9,516 nt of DNA, from contig CAIMMA010000077.1 in assembly GCA_903842475.1 (NCBI GenBank), forward strand, positions 1 through 9,516, given 5' to 3'. Positions 1 to 7,142 of this stretch are shown one piece after another. Position 1 is the first letter of the stretch, and each line of letters starts with the position of its first letter. Below the pieces are notes generated by a model. That model saw only the letters and a list, made by a program, of their open reading frames with translations, had not been told where the DNA came from and did no database searches. The translations under genes and the position numbers were made by a program. Origin of the DNA: an uncultured bacterium (GTDB taxonomy: Bacteria > Desulfobacterota > Desulfobulbia > Desulfobulbales > Desulfobulbaceae).

Positions 1-792
1 AAAAAAATTAATCTGGAAGTTATGGATGACGATGCCTTGGTTGAGTACATCAAGGCCGAAGCCGAGCAATACATACCGTTTGACATCGACGATATTTATC
101 TGGATTTTCAGAAATTACCTTCCAAACGGGAAGGGTCCGACCGAAACGATGTGATGCTGGTAGCGGCAAAGAAAGAGGTTATCAACGACTATCTGGATAT
201 GCTCCAGGCTCTCAAGCTTAAAACCGTATTGATTGATGTTGATGGCTTTGCCCTGGAAAACATTTGGGAAACCACCTCCGGCCAAAAAGATAACGTGGCA
301 TTGGTGGATATTGGTGCTTCGAAAATGAACATCAATATCATCTCGGAAGGGGTGTCTGTTCTGGCCCGGGACATCGTGGTCGGCAGTGAACAACTGACCA
401 ATCAATTGGCCAACTCCCTTAACATTGACTACCAGGATGCCGAGAAAATCAAGCTGGGAATTGTCCCAGCAGTGGACCATCTGGAAAAAATAGAAGCCAT
501 TTTCTCCCAAACATGCACCCAATGGGTACTCGAGATCAAGAAGGCTATCGACCTCTATCTGGCCAACAATCCCGACAGACCTTTGACGTCTTTGATTTTA
601 AGCGGCGGTGGATCAAAGGTCAGTGGATTGGTTGATTACATCAGTCGTGAAACAGGGTTGCAAGTGATCGCGTTCAATCCTTTTACTGACATGATTGTTG
701 ACGAAAACAAGATCGACAGACAGTATCTCAATTCAATTGCGCCAGAGATGGCTATCGCAGCGGGTCTCGCGATACGACCGGCAGCCTTTTAA
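1..792 (+). CDS. pilM: Type IV pilus assembly protein PilM, 5'-partial
   Basis: Cytoplasmic actin-like ATPase-fold protein that binds the N-terminal tail of PilN and links the pilus motor side to the inner-membrane platform. The reading frame is open from base 1 (K-K-I-N-L-E-V before the first in-window Met at 22), so the true start lies upstream. About 263 residues are present; PilM proteins are usually near 350, so roughly 90 are missing. Visible family marks are the AEQYIPF motif at bases 61-81, a VDIGASKMN phosphate-binding segment around 304-330, and an LSGGGSK adenosine-site segment around 598-618, followed by a conserved C-terminal tail (PEMAIAAGLAIRP). The stop is 6 bases before pilN, so the two are probably translationally coupled. 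The assignment rests on motif recognition and on pilN and pilO following directly. I see nothing abnormal in it. Confidence 0.95.
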   Translation, partial: KKINLEVMDDDALVEYIKAEAEQYIPFDIDDIYLDFQKLPSKREGSDRNDVMLVAAKKEVINDYLDMLQALKLKTVLIDVDGFALENIWETTSGQKDNVALVDIGASKMNINIISEGVSVLARDIVVGSEQLTNQLANSLNIDYQDAEKIKLGIVPAVDHLEKIEAIFSQTCTQWVLEIKKAIDLYLANNPDRPLTSLILSGGGSKVSGLVDYISRETGLQVIAFNPFTDMIVDENKIDRQYLNSIAPEMAIAAGLAIRPAAF

Positions 793-798
793 TTCAAT

Positions 799-1359
799 AT
801 GATATACATCAATCTATTACCGGTACGGGAGATTCTCCGCCGCAACAAGGCAAAAAGACAGATATTTCTGTCAACGGCGGCGGTGGGTTGTTTTTTGACA
901 ATACTTACATTCTTTGGTGTTTATCAGGCCAACACGATTGCCAATTTGCAGAAAACACACGACAATCTGCAGGCCGAAAAGCAACAATACACAAAAATAC
1001 TCAATGAAATCAAAAAAATAGAAGAAGAGAAAAAAGTATTGCTCACCCGCATTGAGGTGATCAAACAATTAAAGCAATCTTCTTCACTCACCGTTCATGT
1101 CATGGACGAGGTGGCCAGCCTTACCCCGCCCCAGCGCATGTGGTTGACCAAACTCAATCAAACAGGAGCCGGCCTTAAGTTATCCGGCATGGCCCTAGAT
1201 AACCAAACCGTTGCCAAGTACATGGATGACCTCGAGAATTCTCAATATATCCATAATGTAAGTCTGGTTAGCGCCTCGATGGAAAAATTTGCAGAACGAG
1301 ATTTAAAACTCTTCTCAATATCCTGCTCCGTGGGCATGCCTAACAGTGAAAAAAAATGA
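799..1359 (+). CDS. pilN: Type IV pilus inner-membrane platform protein PilN
   Basis: Bitopic inner-membrane protein of the pilus alignment complex; it pairs with PilO and its short cytoplasmic tail binds PilM. The 186 residues show the diagnostic N-terminal INLLP motif (residues 4-8), a basic stretch (RRNKAKR, 14-20), one hydrophobic membrane helix (about 22-44), a charged coiled coil (about 45-92), and a C-terminal ferredoxin-like domain (about 97-180) with the PPQRMWLTKL segment typical of the family. Length is normal. The ATG at 799 lies 6 bases after the pilM stop and has no clear Shine-Dalgarno sequence, so translation probably depends on coupling to pilM. The start is fixed by the INLLP motif, which always sits at the N-terminus. 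Confidence 0.95.
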   Translation: MIYINLLPVREILRRNKAKRQIFLSTAAVGCFLTILTFFGVYQANTIANLQKTHDNLQAEKQQYTKILNEIKKIEEEKKVLLTRIEVIKQLKQSSSLTVHVMDEVASLTPPQRMWLTKLNQTGAGLKLSGMALDNQTVAKYMDDLENSQYIHNVSLVSASMEKFAERDLKLFSISCSVGMPNSEKK

Positions 1360-1389
1360 TCCTATCTTTTTAACAGCAGGTTATTTCAT

Positions 1390-2022
1390 ATGAATTCCAT
1401 TGCAATAACGGCAAAATTCGATGCTTTTATCGACAAGAAATATTTTCTGCTCGACAATCGAACCAAACTTCTCATAATCATTGCTGCGCTTCTTATTCCA
1501 TTAGCCCTCTTTTACTTTCTCCTTTTCAAACCTCAGATTGAAAAAATTGATAGCTTGGAAAAACAGGTGGAGGTCGCAAAAGAAGAGGTGAAGAAAGCGA
1601 GAAAAACCGCTGCCGATTTACCAAGACACAAAAAAGAGCTCGAAGAGGTCCAAAAAGAATTCGAAGCCACCGCTATTCTCCTGCCGAAAACTCAAGAGAT
1701 ACCTAACCTGTTAAGAAATATATCCGATCTTGGTAAAAGCGCCGGTCTTGATTTCTTGAAATTTGTTCCGGGGGTAGAAATCCCCAAAGATTTTTATGCG
1801 GAAATCCCCATCGATATAACCATCAGCGGACCGTACCATAATCTGGGTCTTTTTCTTGACAAAGTAAGTAAGCTGGATCGGATCGTCACTGTTAACAACA
1901 TCAACATAGACAAATCCGGAAAAGATGGTTTGGAAATGCTGCTCAACTCAACCTGTCGGCTTGTGACCTATCGTTTTACCAATGTCAAGCTTCAGCCGCC
2001 TAAGGATGGAAAAGCCAAGTGA
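1390..2022 (+). CDS. pilO: Type IV pilus inner-membrane platform protein PilO
   Basis: Partner of PilN in the inner-membrane platform. The 210 residues begin with a cytoplasmic segment, then one membrane helix (about 27-46), a long lysine/glutamate-rich coiled coil (about 50-96), and a periplasmic ferredoxin-like domain (about 100-200). That domain includes PKTQEIPNLLRNISDLGKSAG and an ITISGPYHNLGLFLDKVSKL stretch characteristic of PilO. A Shine-Dalgarno-like AGCAGG (1375-1380) sits 9 bases before the ATG. It follows pilN by 30 bases. The next gene starts 106 bases later, the widest gap in the pil cluster. Fold, length and position all agree; no defect seen. Confidence 0.95.
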   Translation: MNSIAITAKFDAFIDKKYFLLDNRTKLLIIIAALLIPLALFYFLLFKPQIEKIDSLEKQVEVAKEEVKKARKTAADLPRHKKELEEVQKEFEATAILLPKTQEIPNLLRNISDLGKSAGLDFLKFVPGVEIPKDFYAEIPIDITISGPYHNLGLFLDKVSKLDRIVTVNNINIDKSGKDGLEMLLNSTCRLVTYRFTNVKLQPPKDGKAK

Positions 2023-2044
2023 ATGACACAATCAGAATGACTAT

Positions 2045-2073
2045 TTCTCAGCATGCAACACATCGATTACAAT
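2045..2073 (+). promoter_or_regulatory. Possible internal sigma-70 promoter upstream of pilP
   Basis: TTCTCA at 2045-2050 (4 of 6 to TTGACA), a 17-base spacer, and TACAAT at 2068-2073 (5 of 6 to TATAAT). It lies in the pilO-pilP gap, and the predicted transcription start near 2080 falls just before the 2085-2106 palindrome. Short promoter matches occur by chance, so this is only a candidate. Confidence 0.3.
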
Positions 2074-2084
2074 CAGGCAGCAAC

Positions 2085-2106
2085 GTGAAAATCGGATAAT
2101 TTTCAC
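2085..2106. repeat. Perfect inverted repeat (8+8) before pilP
   Basis: GTGAAAAT (2085-2092), a 6-base loop (2093-2098) and ATTTTCAC (2099-2106) form an uninterrupted dyad. It could be an operator at the start of the putative internal promoter, or a small RNA hairpin between pilO and pilP. There is no T-run after it, so it is not a typical intrinsic terminator. The pilP ribosome-binding site (AGGGA, 2116-2120) begins 10 bases further on. Confidence 0.5.
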
Positions 2107-2128
2107 CTAAGTTTCAGGGATTTCTGCT

Positions 2129-2650
2129 ATGCGGGATACAATAGAATCTATGTTTTCGACGGGTTTTCGTGCCACACGCCACCTACTTTTCTTGTTTATC
2201 TTTGCCGCCAACTGCGGTGCGCAGGAAATCACGGAAAAAGTTACGGGCGATGCAGCGCAAACGGTACCAGATGCAACCTATGCTTATGCCATCGAAGGAC
2301 GACCAGACCCTTTTAAACCTTTTATTTCTCCCAAAGCGGCAACGCCCGCTGGCCGCGATCCCAATGAGATTGTCGATGAGAGCAAAGAGTTGACGGGAAT
2401 GCAATTGTTTGAACCAGGTCAATTAACCCTCGTAGGGGTAATGATGACCGGGTCCGGAGAAGTTGCCCTGGTTGAGGATCAGACTAAAAAAGGTTACATG
2501 CTGAAGCAAGGACTTCCGGTCGGCAAACGTGGCATCGTCACCTTGATTGACAAACATCAAGTCGTCATAACTGAATCGGCTCGCACTCGTGCTGGCAAAG
2601 AGATCAACAGCACGGTTATAATGAGATTGAACAAAGAGGGAGACAAATAG
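2129..2650 (+). CDS. pilP: Type IV pilus periplasmic protein PilP
   Basis: Periplasmic connector that binds the PilN/PilO platform and the secretin's N0 region. The 173 residues have a basic, hydrophobic export segment (about 14-30), a disordered linker, the hallmark EGRPDPFKPF motif (56-65), and a C-terminal beta domain (about 95-168) beginning EPGQLTLVGVM. PilP is usually a lipoprotein. Here Cys29 is preceded by A-A-N, a poor lipobox, so either a variant lipobox is used or the protein is cleaved by signal peptidase I. AGGGA (2116-2120), 8 bases before ATG 2129, supports this start; a second Met at 2150 (residue 8) would shorten the n-region and remains possible. The stop is 2 bases before the next ATG, indicating tight coupling. 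Confidence 0.9.
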   Translation: MRDTIESMFSTGFRATRHLLFLFIFAANCGAQEITEKVTGDAAQTVPDATYAYAIEGRPDPFKPFISPKAATPAGRDPNEIVDESKELTGMQLFEPGQLTLVGVMMTGSGEVALVEDQTKKGYMLKQGLPVGKRGIVTLIDKHQVVITESARTRAGKEINSTVIMRLNKEGDK

Positions 2651-2652
2651 AT

Positions 2653-4242
2653 ATGTTTCATTTTTTCCCGGGCACACGTAAAATAGGGTTCCTTTTTTTC
2701 TGCATTCTGTCCCTTGTGCCCCTCATTGCAGGTACTTCGAGTGTCCTGAAAGCAGAAGAGGCCGTCAACCAAATTGTATCCATCACTCCCCGGACTATCG
2801 GTTCGCAGGTGGAAATCCGTATTAAAGGGTCAAACCCTTTAATTACAACGGTCTACGAAATTCCCAAACCAACAAGGATTATTGTTGATATTGCCGAAGC
2901 AAAACTTGCGCCCGGCATTGGCGCCAAGATCGAGGTCAACAATCACGTTGCCCTGACAACCAGCGCCATCGCCGATGCTAAACCGCCTATAACCCGGCTG
3001 GAATTCACCCTTTCCGAATCATTTCCGTACACGTCAACCCAGGAAGGGAACGATATAATTCTTTCCATCAATACCAAGGACGCCAAGGCTCCTGTTGACA
3101 CTAAAACTGGACCGGCGGCAACGGAAGCACAGAACAAAGACCCGAAAATGGCCTCTAAACTCGACAAGACAGGAACTGCGGCCAAAGATCAGGTCAGCGG
3201 CCTTATCAATCAAAAGAAAAACATTGAAAGCCAGCTTCCAGAAATTGATCCGCTCGCCGCAAAACTCTCTCCCAAAGCCAAAGACCAGCAATTACAAGAC
3301 AATTTCAATTTCTCCGGATACAAGAAAGAACGGATTACGGTTGAGTTCCAAAAAATGGACCTGCACAATGTTTTCAATTTTTTGCGGCAGGTCAGCGGAG
3401 TTAACATTGTCGTCGACGAGTCGGTGCAGGGCTCGCTCACCCTGGTGCTCGACGATGTTCCATGGGATTTCGCCCTGGAAATAATCTTGAATCTCAAAGG
3501 ACTGGAAAAAGAAGAACGTTTTAACACCTTGGTTATCTATCCCAAAGGAAAGGGGTTCAAATGGCCTGAAAATGTGCAAAACAACCTGAGTTTCCAAGCC
3601 GACTCGCAAGTAGTGACCCGTGAAGCTTTGGTTATTAAGCAACAAGAAGGGCAACCAGTGGTCGTGGTCGAAGCCAAACAGGAAATTACCGCCGCCCAAG
3701 AAGCTGAAAAGCGTGAAAATTACGAAACCGCGGTGCAACTCTACGAGCAAGCCTATGAAAAATGGCCAGCTAACTCCAAACTCGCCAATAAAATAGCCTC
3801 CCTCTATCTGGTGCAGCTTCGTCAAAATGCCAAAGCCCTGTATTATGCACAAAAAGCCTTGGCCAAAGATCCCCACAACAGCACAGCATCGCTCAACGCG
3901 GCTATTGCCTCCGCCAACATGCAGGATAAACAAAAAGCCCAACAGTATTTTGACCAAAGCATCAGTGCGAAAAAACCCTCAAAAGAGGCTTTACTCAGCT
4001 ATGCCGTGTTTAACGAAGAGCAACACGATTACAATGGAGCGCTCAAAATCCTTGAAAAGCATGATGCGCTCTACGGAAATGACCTGAATGCCATGATCGC
4101 TGTCGCCCGCATCTATGACAAGATGGGCAAGCGGGAACAAGCCACCCAGAAATATCAGGCTATTTTATCGTCGGGTTTTAGCATCCCGCCGGATTTGTCT
4201 AAATACATTAATGGCCGAGTCGCACTAAAACCGACTATGTAA
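2653..4242 (+). CDS. Periplasmic AMIN-N0-TPR protein (PilQ N-terminal modules without a secretin domain)
   Basis: Exported 529-residue protein with a signal peptide (1 to about 34, probably cut after VLKA). It has an AMIN domain (about 39-140), the module PilQ uses to bind peptidoglycan, then a charged linker (141-218). A secretin-type N0/STN domain follows (about 226-298; ITVEFQKMDLHNVFNFL and VNIVVDESVQGSLTL are very PilQ-like, with VPWDFALEIIL). The C-terminus holds several TPR helices (about 345-510; for example NYETAVQLYEQAYEKWP and AKALYYAQKALAKDP). There is no secretin beta-barrel region; the barrel is encoded by the next gene. I infer that it anchors or assembles the secretin at the cell wall and contacts PilP through N0, with TPRs recruiting partners; MSHA systems also have a TPR protein (MshN), a possible analogue. 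GAGGGAG (2636-2642) lies 10 bases before the ATG. Domain calls are by eye. Confidence 0.85.
   Translation: MFHFFPGTRKIGFLFFCILSLVPLIAGTSSVLKAEEAVNQIVSITPRTIGSQVEIRIKGSNPLITTVYEIPKPTRIIVDIAEAKLAPGIGAKIEVNNHVALTTSAIADAKPPITRLEFTLSESFPYTSTQEGNDIILSINTKDAKAPVDTKTGPAATEAQNKDPKMASKLDKTGTAAKDQVSGLINQKKNIESQLPEIDPLAAKLSPKAKDQQLQDNFNFSGYKKERITVEFQKMDLHNVFNFLRQVSGVNIVVDESVQGSLTLVLDDVPWDFALEIILNLKGLEKEERFNTLVIYPKGKGFKWPENVQNNLSFQADSQVVTREALVIKQQEGQPVVVVEAKQEITAAQEAEKRENYETAVQLYEQAYEKWPANSKLANKIASLYLVQLRQNAKALYYAQKALAKDPHNSTASLNAAIASANMQDKQKAQQYFDQSISAKKPSKEALLSYAVFNEEQHDYNGALKILEKHDALYGNDLNAMIAVARIYDKMGKREQATQKYQAILSSGFSIPPDLSKYINGRVALKPTM
2821..2843. repeat. Perfect inverted repeat (9+9) inside the AMIN-domain coding region
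   Basis: ATTAAAGGG (2821-2829), loop TCAAA (2830-2834) and CCCTTTAAT (2835-2843). It encodes part of the AMIN domain (around IKGSNPLIT), so coding constraint may be the whole explanation. An mRNA hairpin is possible. Confidence 0.3.
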
Positions 4243-4278
4243 ATAACGCGCTTGAGACCGTATCAGAGGAAAGATTCT

Positions 4279-6042
4279 ATGAAGTTAAAAAATTGTCTCG
4301 TGGTTTTGTGTATTGCCCTGCTGCTTTCCGGCATCACTTCGTGTGGCGCAAAAAAGAACGCCAAGGATCAGGGGAAATCCGAAACGCCGCCGCCCGGCGC
4401 AACTGCGGCAACGCAAGCACCACCGCCACCAGCTCAGCTTCCCGTGCGCTATCAAACCCCTGGCTTTGTGACCGCTAAGGACACGACCGCGGACGAGTTG
4501 GGCATAGAGGCCAGCGAAACGCAAATGAAAGTTGGAGCAACCATCAGATCCACTGGGGGCCCCCAGCCGTTGTGGGATGTGATGAGACGCCTGGCCAATT
4601 TAAAGAAAATGACGGTGAGTTGGTCCAGCGATGTTGATCGGACCCTTCTGGTCGATGTCGATATCGCGGCCAACGATATTTTCTTTGAGGCGATTTCCAA
4701 TCTGCTCCGACAGGCCGATTATTTCCATGAAGTGAAAGGGAAAAGCATTATTATCCGTAACAAAACAACGAAGACCTTTCAGATTGGCGTTCCTGCCATG
4801 AAAGGCGGGTACACCACAAACGTGGGCGGTAATTTTCTTACATCAAGCGGCAGTGGTGGCTCAAGTGGCAACGGAGGTGCATCATCGGGAATGGAAGGGA
4901 CGGTGAAGATTTTAAGCCCCGACAATAAGTTTGATATCTGGACCGATATCGAGGCCAATATTAATAAAATTCTCAAAACTGATGTCGCCGGAAAACAAAC
5001 AGCCCAAGCAGGTTCGGCCGGCGATCCCATTGCCACCAAAGATGGCGTAGCGAGCAAGGACGGGAACAAGGATAAACCCGGTGATGCGGCGCTTAATGAG
5101 GAGAAAGCGGCCTACTCGGCCATGCTCAAACAAGCGACTCGGCAGACAGAGGCTGATCTTGCTTCTTTCGTTATCGACAAGAGTATCGGCATGATCACCG
5201 TTACCGCCAAACCGGTTTCCCTGAAACATGTTGAGGATTACGTCAATACTTTAAAGAAAGAACTGTATCGGCAGGTTTCAATCGAAGCCAAAATCATCGA
5301 GGTGTACCTCCAGGACAACTCTAAAATCGGCCTTGACTGGAGCAATGTTCTCAAAGATTACAACATCACCGGCACGGTCTCCTTTGGCGATCAGGGTCAA
5401 GTTTATCCTCATAATTCGGGAGCCCCTTTTCAAAACCAGCAAGCCAATACCTTTGTCAGTAGAGTCACCCTGGACACGCTTAATTTCAAAGTGCTGCTCA
5501 ATGCCCTCAATGAGCAAGGCGACGCCAGCGTCATCTCCAATCCCAAACTGACGGTCGTCAATGGTCAAGCGGCGGTCATCAGTATCGGAGAGGACAGATC
5601 CTATATCAAAACGGTAACAAAGACCCAGTCCGGCACCGGCACCGACAGCGACACTACCTACACGGCCGAAGTCGGCAATGTGGTGCAAGGTATTTCCATG
5701 GGGGTTATGGCGAATATTATCAGTGACAAAAGGATCATGCTGCACCTGACCCCGATTACCACCGATCTCGTCGGCAATGTCATTCCCTATAGATCATTTG
5801 GCAACGAGGGGCTCGAGGTCGGTCTTCCCGATGTCAGGGTACGTGAGATGTCCACCATGGTACAGGTTGACGATGGTGAAATGCTGATCATCGGGGGGCT
5901 CATTGACACGGTTGAGGCCAAAGACGGCAAATTTGCTCCGGGACTCGGCAGCATTCCAGGCATTAAATATCTGTTTGGTTACGAAGAAACAAGAAAAGAA
6001 AAACGTGAGCTGGTTATCCTGCTTACTCCTCGGATTATCTAG
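4279..6042 (+). CDS. Outer-membrane lipoprotein secretin, MshL/PilQ family
   Basis: Forms the multimeric outer-membrane pore through which the pilus leaves. The 587 residues start with a signal peptide and a textbook lipobox I-T-S-C (19-22, lipidated Cys22), then a Pro/Ala/Gln-rich tether (about 35-55). An N0-like domain (about 90-170, LWDVMRRLANLKKMTVSW) and a Gly/Ser-rich stretch (about 183-204) follow. An N1-like region is interrupted by a low-complexity Ala/Gly/Lys/Asp segment (about 236-275). The secretin domain (about 333-587) has RQVSIEAKIIEVYL, SNPKLTVVNGQAAVISIGED, MLIIGGLID and the terminal GLGSIPGIKYLFG...ELVILLTPRII. The layout resembles MshL more than classical PilQ, since AMIN is absent. 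ATG 4279 is preferred over the upstream TTG at 4252 because GAGGA (4266-4270) lies 8 bases before it and the signal peptide begins there. The gene starts 36 bases after the AMIN-N0-TPR gene. Confidence 0.92.
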   Translation: MKLKNCLVVLCIALLLSGITSCGAKKNAKDQGKSETPPPGATAATQAPPPPAQLPVRYQTPGFVTAKDTTADELGIEASETQMKVGATIRSTGGPQPLWDVMRRLANLKKMTVSWSSDVDRTLLVDVDIAANDIFFEAISNLLRQADYFHEVKGKSIIIRNKTTKTFQIGVPAMKGGYTTNVGGNFLTSSGSGGSSGNGGASSGMEGTVKILSPDNKFDIWTDIEANINKILKTDVAGKQTAQAGSAGDPIATKDGVASKDGNKDKPGDAALNEEKAAYSAMLKQATRQTEADLASFVIDKSIGMITVTAKPVSLKHVEDYVNTLKKELYRQVSIEAKIIEVYLQDNSKIGLDWSNVLKDYNITGTVSFGDQGQVYPHNSGAPFQNQQANTFVSRVTLDTLNFKVLLNALNEQGDASVISNPKLTVVNGQAAVISIGEDRSYIKTVTKTQSGTGTDSDTTYTAEVGNVVQGISMGVMANIISDKRIMLHLTPITTDLVGNVIPYRSFGNEGLEVGLPDVRVREMSTMVQVDDGEMLIIGGLIDTVEAKDGKFAPGLGSIPGIKYLFGYEETRKEKRELVILLTPRII

Positions 6043-6087
6043 ACTGGGAACATTCTAATGACTCTCGAAACAAACAGGAGAAATGGT

Positions 6088-7059
6088 ATGAAGTATAGCT
6101 GCCATCTGCTTATAGGCCTACTCGCGCTGCTGCTTTGCGGTTGCGGCACCACCGTCAAGGAATCGCTGAAAGTGCAAACGGCAACCAAGCGTCTGATCGG
6201 CGCCGACAAAACCGTGGTGATCCTCCCCTTCGCGGATTATTCCAATGCGGATAACCTGGAGACGGCGTATCGGCGCAATCTTCTAGTCAGTGAGAACCTG
6301 ATCGACCAGTTCGTCAGCAATAGTTTCCACATGCCTAACAATGATGATGTTTTCCTCTTCCTGGTTGACCAGAATATTATCAATGTTGTTGCTTATGAAA
6401 ACAACAAGTCGAAATCTGTGGAAATAGAACTCCAGAGTGACTTGTCCGATAAAATGAAGGGGATTTTGCAACACTACATTGATCAATCGCAGACCAGCAG
6501 TAAAGGTGGTCCTCTGGATAACAGCCTCGGAACCCGTGGCCTCACCCCTCAGGAAGTTGTCAAAATCGGTCGCCATTTCTCCGCCGATTACATCGTCAGG
6601 GGCACTATTATCCAGTATAAAGATCGACAAGACCCCTCTTGGTCTCCGGTAAAAAAAGGGGTCATCCCCTTTATTACCGGTGTCACCAACAAGATTGCCT
6701 TTGGCCAGGCTGAATCGGAGCAATACGACACCTTGGGCAATATGATGGCGGGCGGTCTGTATGGCGCCACCATTTCAGCGGTGAGCAACGGTACTGGAAC
6801 AGAAAACCTTGTCTGGGGATCGACAGGTGCTGTTCTTGGTTTAATGGCCGAACATACTGGTAAAATCCCGCAGGCTGTCGTTCAATTAAGAATTTGGGTA
6901 CAAGACGCCTACACCGGCAGCATTGTCTGGACCAACAGGGTCGACGTCAAGGTGTCGCCGGAGTCCGTGCTGGCTGATTATCAATATGATGCCCTTTTTG
7001 AAAAAGCCACCGAAAAGGCCATAGCCACGCTGGTTACCGATTTCACCAATACCTTGTAA
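6088..7059 (+). CDS. Putative CsgG-like outer-membrane lipoprotein at the end of the pilus operon
   Basis: 323-residue predicted lipoprotein: a hydrophobic signal segment (about 4-16) ends in L-C-G-C, with Cys19 the likely lipidated residue. The mature part opens with KTVVILPFADYSN (41-53), then a helix-rich section with LIDQFVSNSF and DVFLFLVDQNIIN. SADYIVRGTIIQYKD (166-180) comes next, then a Gly-rich segment (about 217-255), and VVQLRIWVQDAYTGSIVWTNRVDV (264-287). The order 'LPF' strand, 'ADYIvrGti' strand and 'TGsIvW' strand recalls the CsgG/LpoB/TolB-N type of envelope lipoprotein. I treat that as fold resemblance, not a proven family, and the molecular role is unknown. ATG 6088 is chosen over ATG 6058 because AGGAG (6076-6080) is 7 bases upstream and the signal peptide starts there. 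It follows the secretin by 45 bases, so a pilotin or secretin accessory role is plausible. Confidence 0.75.
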   Translation: MKYSCHLLIGLLALLLCGCGTTVKESLKVQTATKRLIGADKTVVILPFADYSNADNLETAYRRNLLVSENLIDQFVSNSFHMPNNDDVFLFLVDQNIINVVAYENNKSKSVEIELQSDLSDKMKGILQHYIDQSQTSSKGGPLDNSLGTRGLTPQEVVKIGRHFSADYIVRGTIIQYKDRQDPSWSPVKKGVIPFITGVTNKIAFGQAESEQYDTLGNMMAGGLYGATISAVSNGTGTENLVWGSTGAVLGLMAEHTGKIPQAVVQLRIWVQDAYTGSIVWTNRVDVKVSPESVLADYQYDALFEKATEKAIATLVTDFTNTL

Positions 7060-7078
7060 GCACCCACGGTGCAGATGC

Positions 7079-7102
7079 GCCTTGGCACCTGAAGGGCAAG
7101 GC
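7079..7102. repeat. Small hairpin downstream of the pil operon
   Basis: GCCTTG (7079-7084) and CAAGGC (7097-7102) form a 6-base-pair stem with a 12-base loop, 20 bases after the stop of the last pil-cluster gene. The following TGGAATTTTCT is only weakly T-rich, so terminator activity is uncertain. The same bases also contain a GG-N10-GC sigma-54-like arrangement (7084-7097). Confidence 0.3.
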
Positions 7103-7142
7103 TGGAATTTTCTATTTCGACCACAATCCGTATAACCCCAAC

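Noticed and set aside
3292..3957. Open frame of 221 codons on the - strand
   Set aside because: Lies entirely antisense to the AMIN-N0-TPR gene, whose + strand frame has clear domains, a ribosome-binding site and operon spacing. The - strand product has no recognisable features.
4252..4278. TTG start extending the secretin by 9 residues
   Set aside because: ATG 4279 has a well-spaced GAGGA and begins a proper lipoprotein signal peptide; the extension would put charged residues ahead of it.
4553..4566. 14-base perfect palindrome CTGGGGGCCCCCAG
   Set aside because: Within the secretin coding region, encoding an ordinary Gly-Gly-Pro-Gln segment; no regulatory context.
5278..5745. Open frame of 155 codons on the - strand
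   Set aside because: Antisense to the highly conserved secretin domain; composition is what a reverse shadow would give.
6058..6087. Earlier ATG for the CsgG-like lipoprotein
   Set aside because: AGGAG at 6076-6080 fits ATG 6088, where the signal peptide starts; the earlier ATG has no ribosome-binding site.
6283..6723. Open frame of 146 codons on the - strand
   Set aside because: Antisense to the CsgG-like lipoprotein gene, with no start context or family resemblance.
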